Assembly: GCA_002733735.2 (NCBI GenBank)
Contig: NVWT02000005.1
Coordinates: 37,771 to 44,366 of the forward strand
DNA from: Robiginitomaculum sp.
Lineage (GTDB): Bacteria; Pseudomonadota; Alphaproteobacteria; Caulobacterales; Maricaulaceae
Reading direction: 5' to 3'
DNA: 6,596 nucleotides
Positions 1 through 5,900 of this stretch are shown here, piece by piece (the stretch's first letter is position 1; each line of letters opens with the position of its first letter). Under the pieces are notes generated by a model, which worked only from the letters and a program-made list of their open reading frames with translations, ran no database searches and had not been told where the DNA came from. The position numbers and the translations under genes were made by a program.

Positions 1-539
1 GAGTTGACCAGAAACTCTACCCCCTGCGCCACGCCGCTGGCATCATAGCGTTGCGCACGGATGGCCAAACCATCGGTGTCACCGCCGGTTCGGCTAAAAT
101 CTTGCCAGGTAATGACAAAACCACCATTAGCAAGTGCCGCAATAGCGGGGCTTTGCTGATTACTTATAGTCATCGAGTTAACCAGAAACTCTGCCCCTTG
201 CGTCACGCCATTGGCGTCATAACGCTGGGCACGGATGGCAGTGCCACTGGCATCGTCCGCGCTTTTACTAAAATCTTGCCAGGTAATGACAAAACCACCA
301 TTAGTGAGTGCCGCAATAGCGGGTGCTTGCTGATTACTTATAGTCATCGAGTTAACCAGAAACTCTGCCCCTTGCGTCACGCCATTGGCGTCATAACGCT
401 GGGCACGGATGGCTTCACTACTGGTATCATTGCCGGTTTGGCTGTCATCTTCCCAGGTAATGACAAAACCACCACCAGAAAGTACCGCAATAGCGGGGCG
501 AACCTGATCAGCTATAGTTGTCGTGTTGACCAGAAACTC
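1..539 (-). repeat. 174-bp in-frame tandem repeats
   Basis: Three complete 174-bp units (539-366, 365-192, 191-18) and the first 17 bp of a fourth encode the 58-residue protein repeats. The period is exact, with no length change between units. The nucleotide similarity is uneven: 153-239 and 327-413 are identical over 87 bp, whereas the outermost unit near the signal peptide and the unit at the window edge differ at many positions. The array continues beyond the left edge. Confidence 0.95.
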
Positions 540-734
540 TGTGGCGTGCGCTTTCGTCGAAATGACCTTCCCACCGATCAGCAGGAAGCAAAGCAAGATC
601 AAAGCCCGAACGACAAACGAGCCGAGTTGATTTGCCCAATGTGGCAACCGTTTGGGGCGGGCAGTCCGACCAAAAACCTCCACAAGACGTGCATCTCTTA
701 TCTGCGCTTCGTGCAAGCCGTCAAATCTGGCCAT
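1..734 (-). CDS. Secreted/surface protein of 58-residue tandem repeats, N-terminal part (runs off left edge)
   Basis: The minus-strand frame is open from an ATG at 734 to the window edge, giving 244 complete codons and no stop. A GGGGA ribosome-binding site lies 5 nt upstream (744-740). Residues 1-39 are a charged N-terminal stretch. Residues 40-59 are strongly hydrophobic (VVRALILLCFLLIGG region) and end in AHA at 62-64, a plausible signal-peptidase site, so the protein looks exported with an unusually long n-region. From residue 66, three exact-length 58-residue repeats follow, then the start of a fourth. Each begins EFLVN and contains PAIA.L..GGFVITW and IRAQRYDA.GV.QG. This GGFVxTW / RYDxxG / EFxVN pattern is known to me from very large bacterial calcium-binding or adhesin-like surface proteins. 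The fold is probably all-beta, and the substrate or partner is unknown. The C-terminus, which would show the secretion route, is outside the window. The luxR-type gene lies 109 bp upstream on the same strand. The reading frame and repeats are certain; the adhesin role is inferred. Confidence 0.85.
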   Translation of the reverse strand, partial: MARFDGLHEAQIRDARLVEVFGRTARPKRLPHWANQLGSFVVRALILLCFLLIGGKVISTKAHATEFLVNTTTIADQVRPAIAVLSGGGFVITWEDDSQTGNDTSSEAIRAQRYDANGVTQGAEFLVNSMTISNQQAPAIAALTNGGFVITWQDFSKSADDASGTAIRAQRYDANGVTQGAEFLVNSMTISNQQSPAIAALANGGFVITWQDFSRTGGDTDGLAIRAQRYDASGVAQGVEFLVN

Positions 735-764
735 TATTTTCCCCAATTCAATACAGTTGTACCC

Positions 765-770
765 ATCATA
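765..770 (-). promoter_or_regulatory. Predicted -10 box of the repeat-protein gene
   Basis: TATGAT on the minus strand differs from TATAAT at one base. It predicts transcription starting at an A near 758, with a 24-nt leader before the ATG at 734. The hexamer at the -35 position (793-788, GGCGCA) matches poorly, so this promoter would need an activator. The site is predicted by eye only. Confidence 0.4.
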
Positions 771-790
771 GGGACGCGCTCAGCATGTGC

Positions 791-811
791 GCCCCCCAAT
801 TGGGTGGGGGC
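791..811. promoter_or_regulatory. CCCAATTGGG palindrome in a longer GC dyad, candidate activator site
   Basis: A perfect 10-bp palindrome (795-804) sits inside a longer dyad whose outer arms are GCCCCC (791-796) and GGGGGC (806-811). It lies between the luxR-type gene and the repeat-protein gene. Its inner centre (799.5) is 41.5 bp upstream of the predicted start site at 758 and directly abuts the poor -35 hexamer, the usual position for a class II activator such as many LuxR-type proteins. The alternative is a hairpin ending the luxR transcript, but no T-run follows it on the minus strand. Binding by the neighbouring regulator is an inference. Confidence 0.45.
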
Positions 812-843
812 ATAAATTTTGTGTAAATGAATTTTAGCTTGGC

Positions 844-1950
844 CTACAGCTTCATAAAATCAGCTCTAGCCAGCCGGGCCAGCAAATCAGCCTGGTTTAG
901 ACTGTTGGTTTTGTGTAATATAGTTTTCATATGCCAACGGGCGGTTTCATATGCAATCCCGACATTAACCGCCGCTTCTCGCAGAATAGACTTCCTGGAA
1001 AATTCAGCCAAAAGATCCGACTCTTTTTGCGTCAAGCCAAAGGAAGATGCGAATATCTGCACCCCCCTCTGCGAGGGTTTTCTGTGTAAGTCGATTGTCA
1101 ACAATGCATATTGACCCCGCATGCCAATAAACTGAAAATTTGCCAACTCTTCCGGAAAGGGGCTAACTTGAACCTCGCAGTATTCAGTATTGGCCAGAGG
1201 GTAAAGAAAACGCTCGCCAATACCAATGCTGATCGCCCGCGAAACAACCTTTTTAAGTCGATCTTCCAAACCGCTTTCAGCAAGCAAACATCCATTTTGA
1301 ATTCTCAGGCCATCAATTTGGGCAAGTAATTCTTCCCAACCCTCCTGCAAAGGAACAAATCTCAAATCCGTATTGACCAGAAAGAAAAGTTTGTTTCCAG
1401 CATTTTGAGAACTACTTTGTATCAAAGTCTGTGCGCTCAAGTCGGCAGCCAATGACACAGCATTGACCAGATGCGGCATTAGCAACTGCATTCGTCGTTC
1501 ATGTTCCTTCTCAAAAAATCCTTTTTTGAAACTACGCTGAATACTGATGCTAGACTGAGCAAAGCCTGGCACTCTGTTGATGATGCCGTGAACGCTGTCC
1601 AAAATATCTCCAGCCACATGAATGTCTTGGAAGTAATCGGATTGATTAAATGTCTCATTGGCTAGCATTTTTTGCACATGGTGTGCCTCGCCGACAGGAA
1701 GAAAACTGGCCAGTTCCCGCCTGGGATCCTGCGCGCCATAATGGTTGGCATACAATGCCGCCACATCAGAAGAATGATTAATAGAGCATGCGATCGCCGT
1801 TCCCTGGTTCTCGCCGATGAGTAAAACTAGCGCCTTGTCGCCGCCGACAAATGCTGTGATTTTTTCCAGACAAGCTTGCCATGTTTCGGGGAAATATATC
1901 GTTTCATAGATAGAAGAAACAACATCTGAAAACTGATACTCACGCCCCAT
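844..1950 (-). CDS. LuxR-type helix-turn-helix transcriptional regulator with PAS/GAF-like N-terminal region
   Basis: This 368-residue DNA-binding regulator has a C-terminal LuxR-type HTH at about residues 304-360 (FGLTQKESDLLAEFS, then AAVNVGIAYETARWHMKTI, then HKT...QADLLARL). That is the variant HTH whose recognition helix reads xETxRxxxKxI and is followed by a KT..NQ-type turn. The first 170 residues (SIYETIYFPETWQACL...) resemble the sensory region of a family of single-component LuxR regulators, probably PAS or GAF-like. I do not see the canonical acyl-homoserine-lactone-binding domain, so the ligand is unknown. An upstream TTG at 1956 is also open, but GCGGGGG at 1966-1960 lies only 3 nt from it and 9 nt from the ATG at 1950, so I chose the ATG. 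The next gene on the strand is the repeat protein, its likely target. A dyad below its own promoter suggests control of its own expression. Confidence 0.85.
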   Translation of the reverse strand: MGREYQFSDVVSSIYETIYFPETWQACLEKITAFVGGDKALVLLIGENQGTAIACSINHSSDVAALYANHYGAQDPRRELASFLPVGEAHHVQKMLANETFNQSDYFQDIHVAGDILDSVHGIINRVPGFAQSSISIQRSFKKGFFEKEHERRMQLLMPHLVNAVSLAADLSAQTLIQSSSQNAGNKLFFLVNTDLRFVPLQEGWEELLAQIDGLRIQNGCLLAESGLEDRLKKVVSRAISIGIGERFLYPLANTEYCEVQVSPFPEELANFQFIGMRGQYALLTIDLHRKPSQRGVQIFASSFGLTQKESDLLAEFSRKSILREAAVNVGIAYETARWHMKTILHKTNSLNQADLLARLARADFMKL

Positions 1951-1972
1951 ATACAATTGCCCCCGCTATTTT

Positions 1973-2000
1973 GGTCACTTGCACTCTTGCTTAAGTGACC
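1973..2000. promoter_or_regulatory. 28-bp inverted repeat, candidate operator of the luxR-type gene
   Basis: Perfect 8-bp arms GGTCACTT (1973-1980) and AAGTGACC (1993-2000) are separated by 12 bp. The dyad lies between the predicted transcription start (about 2006) and the ATG at 1950 of the luxR-type gene, about +7 to +34. A protein bound there would block transcription. As RNA it could instead form an 8-bp stem in the leader. The arms are seen directly; the function is inferred. Confidence 0.5.
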
Positions 2001-2004
2001 CTGA

Positions 2005-2250
2005 ATCGGCATATTATACCACAAACCTGCTTCGATATGCAATCCTAATGAGAGCCAGCTCGACTATAAAGCCAATGCGTTCACGATAGCCTTGCGCAAC
2101 GGGGTTGCAGATCTTTGGGCAGAAAATCTATTCGACAAAGGCTATACCGACCTGCATGGTCGTGATTTTGTAGGGTTCCGGTTTGTGCGCCTCAAACTTG
2201 GGCGGCGAGATAAAGGTCGCGTTTTAGGTCAACACAGGACAAACCAATGA
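2005..2250 (+). pseudogene. C-terminal remnant of a lost gene, possibly a TonB-dependent receptor
   Basis: The frame ending at TGA 2248-2250 is open back to a stop at 2002-2004 but has no in-frame ATG, so it cannot be a complete gene. From about 2047 the translation looks like real protein: FTIALRNGVADLWAENLFDKGYTD, then GRDFVGFRF. The LW.ENLFDKxY motif followed by a GR..-F strand resembles the last beta-strands of TonB-dependent outer-membrane receptors, which usually end just after such a strand. Here about 20 basic residues follow, so the end may also have drifted. Its stop overlaps the ATG of the hydrolase as ATGA, as in a translationally coupled operon. I infer that the upstream part was lost where the luxR promoter region now begins. 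The remnant status is well supported; the family is a guess from a short motif. Confidence 0.5.
2013..2042 (-). promoter_or_regulatory. Extended -10 promoter of the luxR-type gene
   Basis: On the minus strand TGGTATAAT (2021-2013) is a perfect TATAAT with the extended -10 TGn motif. A weak -35 candidate TTGCAT (2042-2037) lies 18 bp upstream, a combination in which the extended -10 usually compensates. The predicted start near 2006 leaves a leader of about 56 nt containing the 28-bp dyad. Confidence 0.65.
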
Positions 2251-3104
2251 CAAACATGCTGGAAATTGATGGAGTGAGGCTCAGCTATTCCCAATCGGGA
2301 ACAGGGCGAAACCAAGTCGTGTTTGTACACGGAAATTCATGCTGTGCGGAGGTGTTTTCTTCCCAATTGGCGCATCTACAGGAAAGTGAATGGTCGGCAA
2401 TCTCAGTTGATCTGCCCGGCCATGGCAATTCTAACAATGCCGTACAACCCGAGGCTCAATACACTATACCTGGCTATGCGCGAATTTTGATCAAATTCCT
2501 GAACAGACTCGGCGTGGAAAACCCAGTTATTGTCGGCTGGTCCCTAGGTGGGAATATCGCCATGGAAATGCTGGGACAAGGGTTTGGCATGCGCGCCTTA
2601 CTGTTGATGGGAGCGCCTCCCGTTGGTCCCGGCCCGGAAGACTTTGCTGCGGCTTTTGATCCTTCAACTTTTAACACGGCGGTGGGCGAGGAAAACCCAA
2701 CCCAAGCGCACCTGGATGAATTCGTTCGCGTGGTTTATCAGGACATGAATGTAATTCCAAAAGCGTTCTTTGAAGCAGCATGTCGTACCGATGGCAAAGC
2801 CCGCACTATCATGGGAACGCACTGGATTTCTGGCAAAGAAGGATACCAGCAACGCGATGTGGTAGCTAAATCTAATTTGCCGATTTGTGTCGTACAAGGC
2901 AAAAACGAACCCTGGGTATTGATGGAATATTTACAGCAAGTCCCGTGGGCGAATTTATGGCGAGACGAGGTCATCGAACTGGATCACTGCGGTCATGCAC
3001 CGTTTGTAGAAAATCCAGAAGGGTTCAATCATATTTTGAACAACTTCTTACAAGATGTCTTAGATTTGAGGCATTGTCAGATTAAAACAGACTTGAACAG
3101 ATAA
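2247..3104 (+). CDS. Alpha/beta-hydrolase fold enzyme
   Basis: This 285-residue protein has the full alpha/beta-hydrolase plan, a cytoplasmic enzyme class that cleaves ester, lactone, amide or carbon-carbon bonds. The oxyanion-hole HGN is at 28-30, the DLPGHG strand-loop at 55-60, the nucleophile elbow GWSLGG puts the serine at 99, and the catalytic histidine is H250 in DHCGHAPFVENP. At the usual Asp position after strand 7 (VVQGKNEPWV) the sequence has Asn220-Glu221, so Glu221 would be the acid. That is uncommon but known in some hydrolases. A cap region spans roughly 125-205. No signal peptide is seen. AGGA (2236-2239) lies 7 nt before the ATG, and the start overlaps the stop of the upstream remnant. 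The last 14 residues after FLQDV are longer than usual and of low family resemblance. The substrate cannot be told; esterase, lactonase and haloperoxidase-like are all possible. Confidence 0.88.
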   Translation: MTNMLEIDGVRLSYSQSGTGRNQVVFVHGNSCCAEVFSSQLAHLQESEWSAISVDLPGHGNSNNAVQPEAQYTIPGYARILIKFLNRLGVENPVIVGWSLGGNIAMEMLGQGFGMRALLLMGAPPVGPGPEDFAAAFDPSTFNTAVGEENPTQAHLDEFVRVVYQDMNVIPKAFFEAACRTDGKARTIMGTHWISGKEGYQQRDVVAKSNLPICVVQGKNEPWVLMEYLQQVPWANLWRDEVIELDHCGHAPFVENPEGFNHILNNFLQDVLDLRHCQIKTDLNR

Positions 3105-3105
3105 C

Positions 3106-3120
3106 CTGCATTTTGTGCAG
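3106..3120 (+). terminator. Small hairpin just after the hydrolase stop, weak terminator candidate
   Basis: CTGCA (3106-3110) and TGCAG (3116-3120) form a perfect 5-bp stem with a 5-nt loop, two bases after the TAA at 3102-3104. Only a short TTT follows, so intrinsic termination would be weak. It may instead belong to the left flank of the IS remnant. Confidence 0.25.
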
Positions 3121-3127
3121 TTTGGTA

Positions 3128-3301
3128 ATGCAAAATCCGTTCCGTTATTTCAAGGCTTCACCTGAGATTATCCGTTTAGCGGTGATGATGTATGTTCATT
3201 TCCCTTTATCCAGACTGAATGTCGAGGACTTACTGCACGGACGAAGCATCGACATCATACGATCTGAAGCTCTGGCTGAGCGGCGCCAACTCGCGACATG
3301 A
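3128..3301 (+). pseudogene. IS6-family transposase with large in-frame internal deletion
   Basis: The 57-residue frame begins with the N-terminus of an IS6-family DDE transposase of the NPFRYFKxSPEIIRLAVMxY type, including PLS..NVEDLLH and an IDI motif. It then jumps directly to the family's C-terminus (ALAExRQLA then stop). A full transposase is about 230 residues, so roughly 170 residues, including the DDE catalytic core, are missing. The join after IDI keeps the frame. The residue order in PLSRLN (family: PLSLRN) and HGRSIDI (family: HERGIDI) shows further decay. No convincing terminal inverted repeats or target duplication are seen around it. It is inactive. The DUF2924 remnant starts almost immediately after its stop. 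Confidence 0.75.
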
Positions 3302-3304
3302 ATT

Positions 3305-3698
3305 GTGCTCAACCTCCATACCCTTGATCGTGAAAACTTGTTATCTGAATGGGTGAAGGCCTTTAACCACCCACCTCTGAAAGGCGCTAGAGACATTACG
3401 CTACAGCGCGGCCTGTCTTACCAATATCAAGAGCGAATATATGGCAAGTTAAAGCCATCTACCTCACGGAAACTTTTGAGCATTGCTAGCGGTGCAATTG
3501 ATCCGTGAGTGGAACGGTAAAACCCATACAGTAATGGTGGTCGAGAATGGTTTTGAATGGAGCGGCGAACTTTACGCGTCATTATCGGTTGTTGCCCAAG
3601 CCATCACAGGGGTACGATGGTCTGATCCGCGATTCTTTGGGTTGAATGGAGGAGTCGTGTCATGGAATGAAAATGAAAATTGGCGGTGCCAAGACTGA
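3305..3698 (+). pseudogene. DUF2924-family protein, frameshifted
   Basis: Two frames together spell most of a DUF2924 protein, a family of unknown function usually found in prophage-like or integrative regions next to a large serine recombinase. Frame one (3305-3508, GTG start) gives LDRENLLSEWVKAFNHPPLK and YQYQERIYGKLKPSTSRKLLSIAS, the N-terminal half. Frame two, entered near 3485, gives LIREWNGKTHTVMVVENGFEW and SLSVVAQAITGVRWSDPRFFGL, the conserved C-terminal half, and ends at TGA 3696-3698. The linker normally found between the halves is missing at the frame change, so a small out-of-frame deletion around 3480-3500 broke the gene. The last residues after FFGLN are unlike the family, which suggests a second deletion into the recombinase. 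Confidence 0.75.
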
Positions 3699-3990
3699 AG
3701 CCAAGGTTAATGCAAAGCTTATAAAGCTTGTAGCTCAAGCTCATGCCTTACGAGTGGGATTATTAGATGAGAGTTTTGCTTCCATCATAGAGTTTGCATC
3801 TAAAATGAATATTCATCATACGGATGCAAAGCGGTTAATCCCCCTTGGATATTTAGCCCCTATCATCATTGAGGACATTTTGAATGGCCAGCAACCAGAC
3901 GATTTAACCGTATCACGATTGCGGCGAGTCAACGATTTAACACTTTCATGGCCAGAGCAACGGATCTACCTTGGATACACCCACGCATAA
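3646..3990 (+). pseudogene. C-terminal stub of a large serine recombinase
   Basis: The open frame of up to 114 residues matches only the extreme C-terminus of the recombinases that accompany DUF2924 genes. KLIKLVAQAHALRVGLLDE.FASI, then LGYLAPIIIEDILNGQQPDDLT and LSWPEQRIYLGY, correspond to the family's LL.ALARAHRW / LTLLAPDIVEAILDGRQP / WEEQR..LG series. The N-terminal catalytic resolvase domain with its serine nucleophile, and the zinc-ribbon part, are gone, so it cannot recombine DNA. The family-like part begins around the MKMKIGG at 3667. A GGAGGAG lies upstream (3648-3654), so a short peptide could still be made. It overlaps the out-of-frame end of DUF2924, consistent with one deletion that removed most of the recombinase. 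Confidence 0.75.
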
Positions 3991-4104
3991 CTTCCCAACC
4001 AAGCGGATACGCTATTGGCCATAAGAGACGATTGCCTAAAATGGGCACATTCAAGCACTTTTGCTCGTCTCTTGACCGCTTGGATACAGGGGTATGGCCG
4101 CTAA
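3991..4104 (+). other. Unassigned 37-codon open tail after the recombinase stub
   Basis: Directly after the recombinase stop (3988-3990), and in the same frame, 37 codons run to a TAA at 4102-4104 with helix-like, protein-like composition (LLAIRDDCLKWAHSSTFAR then LLTAWIQGYG). It has no start codon of its own beyond an internal TTG. It may be a fragment of a further mobile-element gene or chance. I do not recognise it. The rest of the stretch up to the tRNA holds only the hairpin at 4145-4162. Confidence 0.25.
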
Positions 4105-4144
4105 CTCACGGAAACTACGACATTATTTAGTGGGAGGTAAATAC

Positions 4145-4162
4145 GTCCAGTTTGCGCTGGAC
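4145..4162 (-). terminator. Hairpin downstream of tRNA-Ala, possible terminator or processing stem
   Basis: GTCCAG (4145-4150) and CTGGAC (4157-4162) form a perfect 6-bp stem with a 6-nt loop, starting 4 nt after the CCA end of the tRNA. In the tRNA's direction it is followed by GTATTTACC, a poor T-tract, so factor-independent termination is only possible, not clear. Confidence 0.4.
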
Positions 4163-4166
4163 TAAA

Positions 4167-4242
<76 letters not shown>

Positions 4243-4259
4243 GAACCATTTATCACCGC

Positions 4260-4265
4260 TCTATA
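4260..4265 (-). promoter_or_regulatory. Possible -10 box of tRNA-Ala with GC-rich discriminator
   Basis: TATAGA on the minus strand lies 17 nt upstream of the mature 5' end (4242) and is followed at once by GCGG, the GC-rich discriminator typical of growth-rate-controlled tRNA promoters. No good -35 is visible at 16-18 bp. The remaining spacer up to 4380 has no gene; it holds a short CTAAT/ATTAG dyad (4301-4314) of unknown use. Confidence 0.35.
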
Positions 4266-4380
4266 CTAACTCCTAAAACCTTGAAGCACTGGCTTGGACT
4301 CTAATATAGATTAGCAAAGTTCAAGCGGCGGATATGCCACAGCTATTAGCGACAAACAAGAGGGATTTATTCTTTAAGCT

Positions 4381-5892
4381 TTATTTATCAGCCGCTTCGT
4401 CCAAGGAATGTCCGTGATCGGTTTTTTCCCAATAAAACGGCTTGTAAAACAGCTCAATAGCAGCCCGCAATGCTGCCCAAGTTTGTAGCGGCCAATAAAA
4501 CACCGAGCTAATAATGCTCCAAAGGTTCTGCCATTTTCCAGCTGCATGACACCCAGCTAATAGTAAAACCCAAGCCATAGCTACACCAGCGCCGGCCAAC
4601 AAATAATCAGTCCCTGACAAGGTTGCAGGCCCGCCAAGCGCCCAGTTCAACAAGCACAAACAAAAAGCTAGCAATAAAAACCCATGACTAAATGCTGAAA
4701 AAACAGCCAACCCAAGTACAGAAAAGAAACCAAATGTATGAATAGGCTTACCACCGGGCAAACCACCTCTTAAATGTACTATCAGTGTCTGTATAAAGCC
4801 CTTAATCCACCGTGATCGTTGGCCAATCCATGGTCGAACACGCGCTGTAGCTTCTTCCATAGTTGGCGGCGATATCACCCCTGCCCGCCAACCCATCTTT
4901 GCCAACCGAAACCCAAGATCTGCATCTTCTGTGACATTAAACGGATCCCAACCTTTGGTTTGCTCCAACGCGCAGCGGCGAAAATGATTGCTGGTTCCGC
5001 CCAGCGGAAAAGCAATGCCAAGACGAACTAAAGCTGGAATTATAACCTTGAACTGCGCATTATATTCCAAGGAAAATTGTTTGGTGATCCAATTGTGATC
5101 AGCATTGTAATACCCAAGCGGCGCCTGAACACAGGCCATGTTGCCATCATCATTGGCGAATGCCGTAACCGCCGCGCGTAATTGCGCCGGATCAGGTCTA
5201 TCCTCTGCGTCATATATGGCTACAAATGAGCCTTTTGCTCTGGCCAAACCGACATTCAAAGCCTTTGGTTTGGTACGTGGCCCAATGTCAGGAACAATCA
5301 ATACTTGCCAATTACTTGGTAAATTAAGTTTGCGCGCCACGGCCAACGTGGCTTCATCATCGACTTCAAGTAATAATTTAATGTCCAATAAATCTGTTGG
5401 ATAATCCATCTTGCTAATGGATTTGACCAACTCTGGCAGTATTTTAGACTCATCATAGACCGGCAATAATAACGTATATATTGGTAAATTTTCTGAAGTA
5501 GGGCTAACGTCCGGCTTGCTGGAATTAGTATTTTTCGGCCAATAATGTGTAAGCAGCAAAACAGCTCGAAAGCAAATCGCAAACCAAAAAATGGTGACTA
5601 AGAGGATTTGCAGAAAATGCAATACCGCTCCCGGCGCGATTACTATTGCCAACACAAAAATTACGGCCAACCCCAATAGCACAACCCATTGCCCAACGGT
5701 AACTCCACTGGCTGCCGAGAAATGCGGTAGTGTTTGCGCAAGATCAAACCCTGCGCGATAGGCTTCGCTATCACGCACCCGAATTATCTTCGCGCCTGCT
5801 GTCCCCCTTAAATAATCAGCATCTTCCGAACTTGCGCCGGATTGTAAATTCGATGCTGCCTGTAAACCGGGGGATTTTTCCCTGTTTACCAC
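4381..5892 (-). CDS. Membrane-bound family-2 glycosyltransferase (processive, XagB/cellulose-synthase-like)
   Basis: This inner-membrane enzyme transfers sugars from nucleotide-sugar donors, probably to make an exported polysaccharide or to extend a glycan. With a GTG start at 5892 it has 503 residues. A soluble N-terminus is followed by two membrane helices (about 68-87 and 92-115). The cytoplasmic GT2 domain carries LPVYDE (143-148), EVDD (176-179), the donor/metal site DAED (228-231), GGTSNHFR (298-305), the base-containing TEDAD (321-325) and QRSRW (358-362), the Q-x-x-R-W signature of processive enzymes. Two to four helices follow from about 385. The frame is open to a TTG at 5922, but that has no good ribosome-binding site, whereas GGGAG lies 7 nt before the GTG at 5892. 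No partner genes for polymer export or c-di-GMP binding are nearby, so the polymer is unknown. Confidence 0.88.
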   Translation of the reverse strand: MVNREKSPGLQAASNLQSGASSEDADYLRGTAGAKIIRVRDSEAYRAGFDLAQTLPHFSAASGVTVGQWVVLLGLAVIFVLAIVIAPGAVLHFLQILLVTIFWFAICFRAVLLLTHYWPKNTNSSKPDVSPTSENLPIYTLLLPVYDESKILPELVKSISKMDYPTDLLDIKLLLEVDDEATLAVARKLNLPSNWQVLIVPDIGPRTKPKALNVGLARAKGSFVAIYDAEDRPDPAQLRAAVTAFANDDGNMACVQAPLGYYNADHNWITKQFSLEYNAQFKVIIPALVRLGIAFPLGGTSNHFRRCALEQTKGWDPFNVTEDADLGFRLAKMGWRAGVISPPTMEEATARVRPWIGQRSRWIKGFIQTLIVHLRGGLPGGKPIHTFGFFSVLGLAVFSAFSHGFLLLAFCLCLLNWALGGPATLSGTDYLLAGAGVAMAWVLLLAGCHAAGKWQNLWSIISSVFYWPLQTWAALRAAIELFYKPFYWEKTDHGHSLDEAADK

Positions 5893-5900
5893 ACCTGTTC

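Larger units (their letters stand above)
3128..4104 (+). mobile_element. Eroded mobile-element block beside tRNA-Ala
   Basis: Three neighbouring remnants of mobile-DNA genes (IS6 transposase, DUF2924, serine recombinase) and an unassigned open tail lie in one orientation. Each has lost internal or N-terminal sequence. The block ends about 60 bp from the 3' end of tRNA-Ala. No intact recombinase, terminal repeats or attachment-site duplication are visible, so the element's boundaries are those of the recognisable pieces only. Confidence 0.55.

Noticed and set aside
1..539. Repeats as a CRISPR array
   Set aside because: The period is 174 bp with conserved coding content, and there are no short identical repeats separated by unique spacers.
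51..815. A long plus-strand open frame of 254 codons over the repeat array
   Set aside because: It is the complement of the 174-bp repeats. The minus-strand frame has a start with a ribosome-binding site, a signal-like segment and a recognisable repeat family, while the plus-strand translation resembles nothing.
925..954. TTTCATATGC occurring twice, 20 bp apart
   Set aside because: Both copies lie inside the HTH coding region of the luxR-type gene and are explained by codons of the recognition-helix segment.
2052..2058. GAGCCAG, matching the 3' part of tRNA-Ala (4172-4178), near the break in the upstream remnant
   Set aside because: Seven bases are expected by chance in a window of this size, and the flanking bases differ.
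2474..2974. Minus-strand open frames across the hydrolase gene
   Set aside because: They are shadows of a well-supported alpha/beta hydrolase with all motifs on the plus strand.
3463..4116. 12-bp direct repeat CTCACGGAAACT (3463-3474 and 4105-4116) as target-site duplication or attachment sites
   Set aside because: It is too long for an IS6 duplication, its first copy lies inside the DUF2924 coding remnant, and its flanks do not match. A chance match cannot be excluded.
5138..5582. Open frames on either strand within the glycosyltransferase gene
   Set aside because: They lie inside the GT2 catalytic domain in other frames and show no start signals or family resemblance.
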